A stretch of 64,000 nt of DNA from the NCBI RefSeq assembly GCF_026278345.1, contig NZ_CP111085.1:3861501-3925500 (forward strand). Reading direction: 5' to 3'. Each line of letters begins with the position of its first letter. The stretch's first letter is position 1. Source of the DNA: Tellurirhabdus rosea. GTDB lineage: Bacteria > Bacteroidota > Bacteroidia > Cytophagales > Spirosomataceae. Below the pieces are notes generated by a model. The model was not told the origin of the DNA. It searched no databases and saw nothing but the letters and a program-made list of their open reading frames with translations. This document shows, piece by piece, positions 32,485 through 41,179 of this stretch. The position numbers were made by a program, and so were the translations under genes.

Positions 32485-33132
32485 ATGCAAAAAATTGGAA
32501 TACTCGGCTCCGGTGTGGTGGGCACCACACTCGCCAGCGGCTTTCTGAAACACGGTTACGGAGTCATGATCGGTAGCCGCAATCCGCAAAAACTGTCGGA
32601 CTGGCAGCAGCAGAACCCCGGCGGTCAGCTCGGTACGTTCGAAGAGGCCGCCGCGTTCGGCCAAACGCTGGTGCTGGCCGTGGTGGGGCACGCGGCGGAA
32701 GAAGCCCTTACGCAGGCGGGAGGGGCCCATCTGTCGGGCAAAACGATCCTCGACGCCACTAATCCCATCGCCAAAGAGCCGCCCGTGGACGGCGTGCTGA
32801 AGTTCTTCACCGATCTGAACGAGTCCCTGATGGAAAAGCTCCAGAACCGCTTTCCGGAAGCCCGTTTTGTGAAGGTGTTCAATTCGGTCGGGAGTGCGCT
32901 GATGGTGAATCCGCAGCTGCCGGGCGGCAAACCGACGATGTTTATTGCCGGTAACGACGAGGGAGCCCGGCAGGAAGTGACCCAGATTCTCGACCAGTTT
33001 GGCTGGGAAACCTCCGACCTGGGCCGCGCCACGGCCGCGCGGGCCATCGAGCCGCTCTGCATGCTCTGGTGCATTCCGGGCTTCCTGCAAAACGACTGGA
33101 TGCACGCCTACAAGGTGCTGAAGATGGCGTAA
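32485..33132 (+). CDS. NADP/F420-type oxidoreductase (NADPH-dependent reductase family)
   Basis: The 215-residue protein starts MQKIGILGSGVVGTTLASGF, a Rossmann G-x-G-x-x-G, with SRNP after the second strand favouring NADP. ILDATNPI and KVFNSVGSALM are typical of the F420-dependent NADP reductase-like domain, which in Bacteroidota acts on unknown substrates. It is divergent from the O-methyltransferase with about 190 bp of intergenic DNA between. Confidence 0.82.
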   Translation: MQKIGILGSGVVGTTLASGFLKHGYGVMIGSRNPQKLSDWQQQNPGGQLGTFEEAAAFGQTLVLAVVGHAAEEALTQAGGAHLSGKTILDATNPIAKEPPVDGVLKFFTDLNESLMEKLQNRFPEARFVKVFNSVGSALMVNPQLPGGKPTMFIAGNDEGARQEVTQILDQFGWETSDLGRATAARAIEPLCMLWCIPGFLQNDWMHAYKVLKMA

Positions 33133-33143
33133 GGATGGGGAGT

Positions 33144-33170
33144 GGTGGCACCACGCAAAGTCGTGCCACC
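33144..33170. terminator. Hairpin between convergent genes
   Basis: GGTGGCAC (33144-33151) and GTGCCACC (33163-33170) form an 8-bp stem with an 11-base loop. It lies exactly between the converging F420-type reductase and the M16 peptidase, starting 11 bp after the former's stop and ending one base before the latter's. It resembles a REP-like hairpin and may terminate both transcripts. Confidence 0.6.
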
Positions 33171-33171
33171 G

Positions 33172-34413
33172 CTAATCTTCCTGTTCGGGCAGGAACGTCA
33201 GGTAGCTCAGCTGCCCTTCGTCAAACATCTCGTTGGCCAGGTCCTGAAGCTGCGGGGCCGTCACGGCCCGGATTTCCCCGAAAATCTCGTCCAGCGAATC
33301 AACCTTGCCCGTATCCAGCAGGCTTTTGGCCATCATCAGCATGAAGCTCTGGTTGCCTTCTTCGGACATGGCGAGCTGGCCCATCAGCTGCTCTTTGGTG
33401 TTGTGCAGTTGCAGGTTCGTCAGCGACTTTTCGCGCAGCGTTTTCAGCTCTTTCAGAATGAGCGTGCGGCTGCGGTCCAGATGTTTCTGGTCCGTGCCAA
33501 AATAAATTCCCAGAAAACCCGTATCCAGAAAAGGAGTGTAGCTGGCTTCGACGGAATAGACCAGTCCGTACTTTTCCCGCAGGTTCATGTTTAGCCGCGA
33601 ATTCATGCCGGGGCCGCCGAGGAGGTTGGTCAGCATGAAAAACGGGAGGCGGCGGGAGTCGGTCAGGGCGTACGAAGGCCGTCCGATGGCGCACTGGGCC
33701 TGGGTGATGGGCCGGTCCATGGTCACGCTCTGCGGCACGTAGACCGTCGGGGCGACCCGCTGCCGCTCGGACCGCTGCACGGGAATGTCGCGCAGGTGTT
33801 TTTCGGCGATGCGTTTCACCTTACTGAACGGCCAGTTGCTCACCGAGGAAAAGATGATCCGGCTGGTGTCCATATTATCCTGGATGAAGCTTTGCAGCTG
33901 ATCGCGCGTGAAGGAACGGACCGTTTCGGGCGTCCCGAGGATGTTTCCGCCCAGCGGGTGCTCCTGAAAAACTACCTGATCGAAGTCATCCTGCAATGCA
34001 TCTTCGGGCGAATCGTAGTACATTGCCATTTCTTCCAGAATAACACTCCGTTCTTTTTCGAGTTGTTTTTCCGGAAAGACAGAATGGAACGCAATGTCGG
34101 TCAGCAGTTCAACCGCCTTCTCGAAATGAATGCCGAGCAGGGAGGCATGAAAACACACTTTCTCCTTGGTGGTGTAGGCGTTCAGTTCTCCCCCGACGGT
34201 TTCGAGCCGGTTGATGATATGGTAAGATTTTCGTTTCTTCGTTCCCTTAAATGCCATATGTTCCCAGAAATGGGCAAGGCCCTGCTGGTGCGGCAGTTCA
34301 TCCCGACTGCCGATGTCGAGCATGAGGCCGCAATGTGCAATTTGAGTATGGGGAACTTGTTTATGTACAATCCTAATGCCGTTTGGCAGGGTATATAGCT
34401 CGTATTCTTCCAT
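33172..34413 (-). CDS. M16 family zinc metallopeptidase
   Basis: The 413-residue protein has the inverted zinc motif HFWEH (H48, E51, H52) and then the family residues MAFKGTKKR and GGELNAYTTKEKVCFHA, with the distal glutamate near residue 125 (EEMAMYYDSPE). The C-terminal half, from about residue 210, is the second M16 domain with IGRPSYAL and GGPGMNSRLNMNLREKYGLVY. It has no signal peptide, so it is probably cytoplasmic and degrades small peptides. The upstream gene, a GT9, is divergent with a gap of about 50 bp. Confidence 0.92.
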   Translation of the reverse strand: MEEYELYTLPNGIRIVHKQVPHTQIAHCGLMLDIGSRDELPHQQGLAHFWEHMAFKGTKKRKSYHIINRLETVGGELNAYTTKEKVCFHASLLGIHFEKAVELLTDIAFHSVFPEKQLEKERSVILEEMAMYYDSPEDALQDDFDQVVFQEHPLGGNILGTPETVRSFTRDQLQSFIQDNMDTSRIIFSSVSNWPFSKVKRIAEKHLRDIPVQRSERQRVAPTVYVPQSVTMDRPITQAQCAIGRPSYALTDSRRLPFFMLTNLLGGPGMNSRLNMNLREKYGLVYSVEASYTPFLDTGFLGIYFGTDQKHLDRSRTLILKELKTLREKSLTNLQLHNTKEQLMGQLAMSEEGNQSFMLMMAKSLLDTGKVDSLDEIFGEIRAVTAPQLQDLANEMFDEGQLSYLTFLPEQED

Positions 34414-34462
34414 TTTTCAGCGTGTCAACAAAACTAATCAATTCCACGCTGAAAGACTAACT

Positions 34463-35488
34463 ATGAATCACCCGTCGAGGTTCCTGATTATACAAACTGC
34501 CTTCATCGGTGACGTCATTCTGGCGACAGCGCTGGTGGAGGAATTACACGCCCGATACCCGGAAGCAGCCATTGATTTTCTGCTGCGTAAGGGCAACGAA
34601 AGCCTTTTGAAAGACCATCCGATTATCAATCAGTTACTGATCTGGGATAAGAAAAAAGGATTTGTGGGAAAATACGGGGACCTGCTGCGCCTGCTCGGAG
34701 AAATTCGTCGGAACAGGTACGATGTCGTTATCAACCTGCAGCGTTTCGGAGCGACCGGCCTGCTGACGGCCTTTTCGCAGGCGCCGGTGCGGGCCGGGTT
34801 CGACAAGAATCCGTTTTCCCGCTACTTTACCCACCGGGCGATGCACCAGATTCTGCCCGGTATTCACGAAGTGGACCGCAACGCAGAAGTGCTGGAGGTG
34901 ATCGGGCTGGACCGGCCGCGCATCCGCGACCGGACTCGCCCCCGACTGTACCCGGCGGCGGCCGATTACGACAGCATCCGGCATTACCAGACGCGTCCCT
35001 ACATCTGCGTGGCGCCTACCTCCGTCTGGTTTACCAAGCAGTACCCGCGGACCAAGTGGGTGCAGTTTCTGAAAACATTGCCGGGACAGTACACGGTGTA
35101 CCTGCTCGGTTCGCCCGCCGACCGCGAAACCTGCGCGGAACTGGTCCGGGAGGCGGGGTCGCCGGAGGATGTGATCAATCTCTGCGGCGAACTTTCCCTG
35201 CTCGAATCGGCGGCCCTGATGCAGGGGGCGGCCATGAACTACGTCAACGATTCGGCCCCGCTGCACCTTTGCTCGGCCATGAATGCGCCCACGGCGGCTG
35301 TTTTCTGCTCCACTGTGCCGGAGTTTGGCTTCGGACCGCTGGCCGACGAGTCTCATCTGATTCAACTCGACGAAGTTCTGGAGTGTCGCCCCTGCGGGCT
35401 GCACGGGCGGAAGCGCTGTCCGCTGGGTCATTTTTACTGCGCTCACGGCATCCGGACGGAGCAGTTGCTGGCCGTGTTGCGGGATTAG
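34463..35488 (+). CDS. Glycosyltransferase family 9 (heptosyltransferase-like)
   Basis: The 341-residue protein shows RFLIIQTAFIGDVILATAL at the N-terminus, NLQRFGATGLLT, and a C-terminal nucleotide-sugar domain with YICVAPTSVWFTKQYP, NLCGELSLLESAALMQGA and NDSAPLHL. This is the ADP-heptose:LPS heptosyltransferase family. The ATG at 34463 is preferred because the upstream frame overlaps the M16 gene start. It acts in the cytoplasm on LPS inner-core or similar acceptors. The mscS gene follows 53 bp later. Confidence 0.9.
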   Translation: MNHPSRFLIIQTAFIGDVILATALVEELHARYPEAAIDFLLRKGNESLLKDHPIINQLLIWDKKKGFVGKYGDLLRLLGEIRRNRYDVVINLQRFGATGLLTAFSQAPVRAGFDKNPFSRYFTHRAMHQILPGIHEVDRNAEVLEVIGLDRPRIRDRTRPRLYPAAADYDSIRHYQTRPYICVAPTSVWFTKQYPRTKWVQFLKTLPGQYTVYLLGSPADRETCAELVREAGSPEDVINLCGELSLLESAALMQGAAMNYVNDSAPLHLCSAMNAPTAAVFCSTVPEFGFGPLADESHLIQLDEVLECRPCGLHGRKRCPLGHFYCAHGIRTEQLLAVLRD

Positions 35489-35541
35489 CCATAACTACAT
35501 GCCAGATCTCTTCGTTTTCCAACGAAACGAACTCTCTCCGA

Positions 35542-36411
35542 ATGCTGAACATTCAAGAATTGCTCGGGCTGATTTACAAACGTCTCCACGCCTGGGCCGA
35601 AATTATCTTCCGCAATATTCCCAACTTCATCGTCGCGGTCCTGCTGATCGTGCTGTTTACGCTGCTGGCCCGGCTGGCGGCGCGGATCCTGACCCGCGGG
35701 CTGGGGACCGTCAGCGACAACCCCGCCCTCGTGACGCTGACCGGAACGGTGGCGAAGCTGGTCATTACGGCGGTGGGGCTGTTTTTCGCGCTCGGCGTGC
35801 TGGGGCTGGACAAAACCGTCACCTCGCTGCTGGCCGGGGCCGGAATTCTGGCGCTGGCAATCGGCTTCGCGTTTCAGGACCTGACGACCAATTTTGTGTC
35901 GGGAGCGATGATCGCCCTGGCCCGGCCCATTCAGGTTGGTGATGTGGTGGAAACCAACGGCTTTACGGGCCGGGTCGTCAGCATCAAACTGCGGTCGATT
36001 GTGCTGGATAATTTTCAGGGCCAGTTCATCGAACTGCCGAGCAAGGATGTTTTTCAGAAGTCCGTCATCAATTATTCCCGCACCGGCTGGCGGCGGCTGG
36101 AGGTGGTTTGCGGCGTTTCCTACGCGGACGATCTCGAAAAAGCCCAGCAAACGGCCACCCAGGCGATTCAGGCGCTGCCTTTCGTCCGCGCCGACCGGCC
36201 CGTCGAAGTCTTTTTCAAAACGTTTACCCTCGACATGGTGCAGTTTACGGTCGGCTTCTGGATCGACCAGCCCGGCACCAATCCCGCCCACGCGACCAGC
36301 GAAGTCATCAAAACGCTCAAAAAAGCCTTCGACGAGCAGGACCTGCTCATCCCCTTCGTCCCGCATACGTTTGATCTGAAGAAGCGGGTGAGGGAAGAAA
36401 GAAATGATTGA
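35542..36411 (+). CDS. Small-conductance mechanosensitive channel (MscS family)
   Basis: The 289-residue protein has three membrane helices (residues about 25-50, 65-85, 90-110). The pore helix GAGILALAIGFAFQDLTTNFVSGAMIAL with the A/G packing pattern and the FQDLxxN turn is diagnostic. ARPIQVGDVVETNGFTGRVVSI begins the beta domain, and the C-terminal domain follows (residues 175-285). It releases solutes on hypo-osmotic shock. The last codons fall in a downstream inverted repeat. Confidence 0.94.
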   Translation: MLNIQELLGLIYKRLHAWAEIIFRNIPNFIVAVLLIVLFTLLARLAARILTRGLGTVSDNPALVTLTGTVAKLVITAVGLFFALGVLGLDKTVTSLLAGAGILALAIGFAFQDLTTNFVSGAMIALARPIQVGDVVETNGFTGRVVSIKLRSIVLDNFQGQFIELPSKDVFQKSVINYSRTGWRRLEVVCGVSYADDLEKAQQTATQAIQALPFVRADRPVEVFFKTFTLDMVQFTVGFWIDQPGTNPAHATSEVIKTLKKAFDEQDLLIPFVPHTFDLKKRVREERND

Positions 36412-36504
36412 ATGATTGAATTTTGAATGATTGAATGGCTCCGCAGGTTTCAAATTGAGGCGCAGCCAATCAATCATTCAATCATTCAACATTCAATCAT
36501 TTCA
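36402..36504. repeat. Word-array inverted repeat, TGATTGAATG type
   Basis: The left arm (36402-36445) repeats GAATGATTGAAT and ends GGCTCCGC. The right arm (36459-36504) has CGCAGCC then repeated AATCATTCAATCATTCAA. The arms pair almost completely over about 44 bases. It overlaps the last codons and the stop of mscS and reaches to within five bases of the stop of the convergent lipoprotein gene. Confidence 0.82.
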
Positions 36505-36508
36505 ACAC

Positions 36509-37396
36509 TCAGTACGTCTCGTACTCATACCCCTCCGTTGCCGCGCCGGCTTTCCGTTCGGGGAGGGCGTCCTTGTATTCGTAGGCGAAATCGGTGACCG
36601 TGGGCGTGGAGCGGGTGAAATCGGGCTGTTCGCCTTTGGTGTAGAGGTAGACCTGATAGGTCGTCGTTTTGAGGACGTTGTTCTTCGACCAGCCTTCCTG
36701 CCCGAAAACCGGGCTGGCGATCAGGTGGTAGGGGTTTTCTTTGGTATCGTACTCAAAAACGCGCTTGCGGGCGGTGGTCGAGCTTCCCCAGTTGACCAGC
36801 GGCGTCGAGAGCGTAATTTCCTCCGTCAGGTTGCCGATGGCGTCATACTGGTACGTCGTCCGGCTGAGCTGCACGGGTTGCGCACTATAATTTCCGGTTT
36901 GCTGCTTGTAGGAATACAACAGGCTCAGCGAGACCTGTCCGGCCGAATTATAAGACAGGGAATCGACGGAGGCCAGCCGGGTGACGGGCGCATCCGGCGA
37001 GCCGCCCTGCTGCAGCGTGTAGGTTTGTTTTACCGCGATTTGCCCATCGGCATTGTAAAGATAGGCCACCCGGCTGCCGATCTCCCAGGGCGACGAGGGG
37101 CGTGTGCTCTGGGTGGTGTAGGTCGTCAGGCGGTTTTGGGAATCATAGAGCAGCGTCACCAGATTGGTCTCCATGCCGTCCGTACCGATCCACCGCTCGC
37201 CGCTGAGGCGACCGTTTTCGTAGAAAAAATAGCGGTTTACAAAGCTATAGACCACTTTTTTGAGCCGGTAGTTCGGCTTGGGCGTCACGTTGGGCTGTGG
37301 GGTCGGGTTGGTGGCTTCAACCAGTTCGTCCGGGGCGCAGGCAGTCATGAACCCTGCCGTGGCAAGGCATAACGCAAGGAGTTTGAAAGTTTTCAT
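36509..37396 (-). CDS. Lipoprotein with YD/RHS-like repeats
   Basis: The 295-residue lipoprotein has a signal ending LATAGFMTACAPDE and a proline-rich linker (PTPQPNVTPKPNY). The mature part has repeated beta units of the kind FYENGRLSGERW, LYDSQNRLTTYT, LYNADGQIAVKQ, SYNSAGQVSLSL and YQYDAIGNLTEE, that is Y-[DN]-x-x-G-x-[IL]. This resembles the YD repeat of RHS proteins and the Bacteroidota DUF4595-type lipoproteins. Binding or structural role assumed. It begins 337 bp upstream of the cytochrome gene, divergently. Confidence 0.72.
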   Translation of the reverse strand: MKTFKLLALCLATAGFMTACAPDELVEATNPTPQPNVTPKPNYRLKKVVYSFVNRYFFYENGRLSGERWIGTDGMETNLVTLLYDSQNRLTTYTTQSTRPSSPWEIGSRVAYLYNADGQIAVKQTYTLQQGGSPDAPVTRLASVDSLSYNSAGQVSLSLLYSYKQQTGNYSAQPVQLSRTTYQYDAIGNLTEEITLSTPLVNWGSSTTARKRVFEYDTKENPYHLIASPVFGQEGWSKNNVLKTTTYQVYLYTKGEQPDFTRSTPTVTDFAYEYKDALPERKAGAATEGYEYETY

Positions 37397-37650
37397 CGTT
37401 GAATACAATCCGGGTTAACAGGCCGGCGGGATTTCGAAATTAAGTATTGATTAAAATTACAAAGAAAACTCTATAGATTAAGTTGTCTACATAAGGTTTA
37501 TTTATCGGTCAAAGAATTGATAAAAATCATAACTGCCTGTGAGGATACTCATTGTAGAAATTACTTACGGTTCATTGGGGTAAAATACCGTCTGGCTGCC
37601 ATAATCTTCCGATTCATCGCCTATCTGTTTTCAAAATGCGACCGGTCGGT

Positions 37651-37658
37651 TACTTTTG
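37651..37658 (+). promoter_or_regulatory. Promoter -7 element (TACTTTTG) of the cytochrome c gene
   Basis: TACTTTTG is an exact TAnnTTTG match. It lies 75 bases before the ATG at 37733. No clear TTTG is found at the -33 position, so the assignment rests on one element. Confidence 0.5.
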
Positions 37659-37732
37659 AGAAGCAAGTCACATTCCTAATCCGCAGGTGCGGATCAGGGC
37701 CTTCCTCTTTTACCCAAAAGACCAAACACCTC

Positions 37733-38743
37733 ATGAAAAAAGCTGTCCGAGTATTCGGAATTGTGCTGGCTGTTGTGCTCGTCGGAGCGGCCGGCCTGTT
37801 GTCCTACGTGAAATTTGTCCTGCCCGATGTGGGCGACGCGCCCCAGGTAACGCTGACCTCCTCCGCCGCCCAGATCGAACGCGGCAAATACCTCGCTCAC
37901 CACGTCAACGTGTGCATGGACTGCCACAGCACCCGCGACTGGAGCAAGTTTTCGGGACCGCCGATACCCGGCACGCTGGGTAAGGGCGGCGACCGTTTCG
38001 GCCCGGAAATGGGCTTTCCCGGCACTTTCTACTCCCGCAACATCACGCCCGCCGGGCTGAAAGAATGGTCGGACGGCGAGATTGTGCGCGCCATCACGGC
38101 GGGCGTGAGCCGCGACGGCCGGGCGCTGTTTCCGGTGATGCCGCACCCGAGCTACGGCCGGATGGACCTCGAAGACATTACCTCCATTGTGGCTTACCTC
38201 CGCACGCTGACGCCTGTGGAAAGCACAATTCCGGCCTCCGAGGCGGATTTTCCGATGAATTTCATCATGAATACGATTCCGCAGAAGCCCCAGTTCGGCA
38301 AGCGCCCGGATTCGACGGACGCCCTGGCGCTGGGTCAATACCTGGTCAATGCGGCGACCTGCGGCGACTGCCACACCAAGCAGGAGCAGGGGCAGCCGAT
38401 TGAGGGCATGGAGTTTGCCGGGGGCATGGAGTTCGGGATGCCGGGCATGATGATCCGGGCGGCCAACATCACGCCGGACAAGGAGACCGGCATCGGCAAC
38501 TGGACGCGGGAGAGCTTTATCGCCCGTTTCAAAGCTTATGATCCGGCCAAAGGGTACACCCATGCGGCGGTAAAAGCCGGGGAAAAACAGAGCATCATGC
38601 CGTGGACGATGTACGCCGGCATGACTGAAAACGACCTGGGGGCCATTTACACCTATCTGCAAACGCTCAAGCCCGTTAAACACCGCGTGGTGACCTTCGA
38701 GCTTACCCCGGCGGCGAAAGAACCGATGGCGATGAATAAGTAA
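37733..38743 (+). CDS. Diheme cytochrome c, membrane-anchored
   Basis: The 336-residue protein has an N-terminal anchor (VFGIVLAVVLVGAAGLLSYVKFV) and two heme-binding CxxCH motifs: VCMDCHST (about residue 64) and TCGDCHTK (about residue 211). Candidate axial methionines lie in GMEFGMPGMMIRAAN and KQSIMPWTMYAG, and PVMPHPSYG is typical of the diheme c family. It shuttles electrons in the periplasm. The ATG at 37733 is preferred; a long upstream extension has no support. A terminator hairpin lies about 80 bp past the stop. Confidence 0.9.
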   Translation: MKKAVRVFGIVLAVVLVGAAGLLSYVKFVLPDVGDAPQVTLTSSAAQIERGKYLAHHVNVCMDCHSTRDWSKFSGPPIPGTLGKGGDRFGPEMGFPGTFYSRNITPAGLKEWSDGEIVRAITAGVSRDGRALFPVMPHPSYGRMDLEDITSIVAYLRTLTPVESTIPASEADFPMNFIMNTIPQKPQFGKRPDSTDALALGQYLVNAATCGDCHTKQEQGQPIEGMEFAGGMEFGMPGMMIRAANITPDKETGIGNWTRESFIARFKAYDPAKGYTHAAVKAGEKQSIMPWTMYAGMTENDLGAIYTYLQTLKPVKHRVVTFELTPAAKEPMAMNK

Positions 38744-38756
38744 AAGCCCGGTCGCG

Positions 38757-38805
38757 GAGCCTGTCGAAGCGGCTGACGGACACGGTAAAGCCCTTTGACA
38801 AGCTC
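38757..38805. repeat. Imperfect inverted repeat, GAGCCTGTCGAAG type
   Basis: GAGCCTGTCGAAG (38757-38769) faces CTTTGACAAGCTC (38793-38805), complementary in 11 of 13 positions. The motif GAGCCTGTCGAAG is, to my knowledge, a common dispersed repeat in several bacterial genomes. It lies downstream of the cytochrome gene. Confidence 0.6.
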
Positions 38806-38824
38806 TGTACCGCATCTTTTTTCC

Positions 38825-38853
38825 AACCCCGGCGACGTTTTCTCCGGGGTTTT
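38825..38853 (+). terminator. Intrinsic terminator after the cytochrome c gene
   Basis: AACCCCGG (38825-38832) and CCGGGGTT (38844-38851) form an 8-bp stem with an 11-base loop, followed by TT. A T-run also precedes it, so it could act on the opposite strand as well. Confidence 0.6.
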
Positions 38854-38885
38854 GGTGTTGTCGGTTCATCGGGAAATTTTTCCGT

Positions 38886-40088
38886 TTGCTAACCCGGTTT
38901 TACCGGTTGGGCGGGGTTTGCCCGTGCGGTTGGCCGAAGCCGCCGTACCTTGTCAAGCATTTCCTAACTACGCGTGCGCGTACCGATTTGAGTAGTCAGA
39001 ACCGACATAAACTCCGCTGGGCCATCCGCGTCTGTATCGTGGTGGCAGCCCTGCTGACGAGTCTGCTGTACCTGTCCGAAACCCGCTTTTCGTGGGCACT
39101 GCTGGCGGGACTGTGGCTGGTCGGTACGGTGCTGAACAGCCTGTTGTGGGCCGTTCTGACGGGTTGGGTCAAAAGCGTCCGGCGGCGTTTTCCGGCCATC
39201 GGGCAGACTCGGTGGCGGGTGCTGGCGACGTTTGGCGGCTACCTGTTTTTTATCACCCTCGAACACCTGCTGCTGAGCAAACTGGTGGAGATCAGCGGCG
39301 TTATTCCGGTGCCGACGGACCCTGTTTTCTACCTCAAACAAAGCTTTATCGACCTGCTCTGGATTGTGGTGCTGGGCGTCGCCTTCGAGGTGCTGTATTT
39401 TCTGAAAAAATTCAGGGACACGGTTCAGGAAGCCGAAACCGTCAAGAAGGCGAATCTGCAGAACCAGTACGACCGGCTCAAAAACCGGGTCAACCCGCAT
39501 TTTCTGTTCAACAGCCTGAACTCCCTGACGCTGCTGATTGAAGACAATCCCCGGCAGGCGGGCGAATTTCTGGACGAACTTTCGAGCGTTTACCGGTATC
39601 TGCTTCAGAATACGGATTACCAGCTGGCGCCGCTCCGGTCGGAGCTTCGGTTTGTCCGGTCGTATTTTCACCTGCTGAAAACCCGGTTTGGCGAGGCCGT
39701 CGATTTGCAGATTCAGGTGTCCGAAGAGGCCGAACTGGGGCAACTGCCGCCGCTTTCGCTGCACCTTTTGATCGACAACGCCCTGAATCATAACACCACC
39801 CAGCCGCAGCAGCCGCTGCGCCTCCGGATTGAAGCCCTTACCCCGGCCTTTGTCGATATTTCCAACTCCGTCCAGCGGAAGACCCGGCGCGTAGCCACCG
39901 AAGCTCGCGGCGGGCTTTCGGCCGTTACATCCCGCTTCTCGGACCTGAACCTGCCGCCGCCGAGTGTGTTCGACGACGGCATGACCTTTACCGTGCGCCT
40001 CCCGCTGGCACCCCGCTCCGCCTCCGTCATGGCCGGACAGCCGGACGCTAACCCGCTTCTGAAGTCGCAAAATCCCATTCACCCGTGA
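38886..40088 (+). CDS. LytS-type histidine kinase 1 (His_kinase domain, G-box lost)
   Basis: The 400-residue protein has an N-terminal region with four membrane helices, then the LytS-family kinase motif NRVNPHFLFNSLNSLTLLIED (phospho-acceptor H in NPHFLFN), LSSVYRYLLQN, LRSELRFVRSYFHLLKTRFG, and an ATPase N-box LLIDNALNHN. The GxGL(S/A)NI glycine box seen in its two neighbours is replaced by RGGLSAVTSRF, so ATP binding may be impaired. The start is uncertain: a TTG at 38988 is an alternative. Its stop overlaps the GTG of the next gene. Confidence 0.82.
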   Translation: MLTRFYRLGGVCPCGWPKPPYLVKHFLTTRARTDLSSQNRHKLRWAIRVCIVVAALLTSLLYLSETRFSWALLAGLWLVGTVLNSLLWAVLTGWVKSVRRRFPAIGQTRWRVLATFGGYLFFITLEHLLLSKLVEISGVIPVPTDPVFYLKQSFIDLLWIVVLGVAFEVLYFLKKFRDTVQEAETVKKANLQNQYDRLKNRVNPHFLFNSLNSLTLLIEDNPRQAGEFLDELSSVYRYLLQNTDYQLAPLRSELRFVRSYFHLLKTRFGEAVDLQIQVSEEAELGQLPPLSLHLLIDNALNHNTTQPQQPLRLRIEALTPAFVDISNSVQRKTRRVATEARGGLSAVTSRFSDLNLPPPSVFDDGMTFTVRLPLAPRSASVMAGQPDANPLLKSQNPIHP

Positions 40089-41128
40089 AACTGCAGCAAT
40101 ATACCAGGCATGATTTCTGGATTGCCGGCAGTATCCTGCCCGCCTACATTCTGGCGTTCAACTACCTGCTGGTCGAGGATTATTACTATTCCAGTCCGCA
40201 GGTTTTTGCGGGCATGAGCCTGATTACGCTGGTGTTCGGCAGTATTGTTTACCAGTTTGTGCATACGCCGGTGGCACTCTGGTTCCGGCAGCAGTACCGA
40301 AGCCAGCGCCAGATTCTGAAGCGGACGCTGCTGATGCTGCCGGTGCATATCCTTATCAACTCCCACACCATTCTGCTGTTTTTTATGCTGGGCGGCCTGC
40401 TGGGGTTCCACCGGTATCCCTGGGAGCGGCTGCCGTGGTGTCTGCTGCTGGGCATGATGCTGAACGTGGTGCTAGTCTGCATCAACGAAGGCGTGTACGC
40501 GTTCGAACAGTGGGAGAGCAAACTTCAGGAAACGGAAGAACTCAAAAAAGCGAACCTGCAGAGCCAGTTCGAAAGCCTGCAGCAGCAGATCAACCCGCAT
40601 TTTCTGTTCAACAGCCTGAATTCGCTGTCTTCGCTGATTGAAGAGGACCCCGGGCAGGCCCGCAAATTCGTGGATGAACTGGGCAGTGTGTACCGCTACC
40701 TGCTCCGCAGCAACGAGTCCGAACTGACGACCCTGGCCGAAGAACTCCGCTTTGCCAACTCCTATTTTCACCTCCTGCGCACCCGCTACGGCGAAGCGAT
40801 CCGGATGGAGCAGGCCATCGACCCGGCGTTTGAAGAGTACCTGCTGCCGCCCCTGACGCTGCAGCTATTGCTCGAAAATGTGGTGAAACACAACGTGATC
40901 CTGCCCGAACAGCCCGTGCTGGTCCACCTCGAAACCCGCCACGACGGGCGGCTGGTCATCCGCAACAACGTCCAGCGACGTCCCGTCCGCGCCCTGTCGG
41001 GACAGGTGGGGCTAGCCAATATCGCCAAAAAATACAGCCTGCTGGGCGAAGGCGAAATCGAGGTGAGCGATGACGATCAGTACTTTACCGTTTCGCTGCC
41101 CCTGCTGCCGAAAGCCGTGCTGGTATGA
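40085..41128 (+). CDS. LytS-type histidine kinase 2
   Basis: The 347-residue protein starts with GTG overlapping the stop of the upstream gene (GTGA), implying translational coupling. Four membrane helices lead into the kinase core QQINPHFLFNSLNSLSSLIEED, LGSVYRYLLRSNESELTTLAEELRF, the N-box LLLENVVKHNVI and the G-box VGLANIAKKYSLLG. All expected motifs are present. It resembles the first and third kinases, so the set probably arose by duplication. A 51-base gap precedes the third kinase. Confidence 0.88.
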   Translation: MKLQQYTRHDFWIAGSILPAYILAFNYLLVEDYYYSSPQVFAGMSLITLVFGSIVYQFVHTPVALWFRQQYRSQRQILKRTLLMLPVHILINSHTILLFFMLGGLLGFHRYPWERLPWCLLLGMMLNVVLVCINEGVYAFEQWESKLQETEELKKANLQSQFESLQQQINPHFLFNSLNSLSSLIEEDPGQARKFVDELGSVYRYLLRSNESELTTLAEELRFANSYFHLLRTRYGEAIRMEQAIDPAFEEYLLPPLTLQLLLENVVKHNVILPEQPVLVHLETRHDGRLVIRNNVQRRPVRALSGQVGLANIAKKYSLLGEGEIEVSDDDQYFTVSLPLLPKAVLV

Positions 41129-41179
41129 AAATATTGTTATCTGCTTCGTATATTCGTTGTGTAGATTAGAACCACACCC

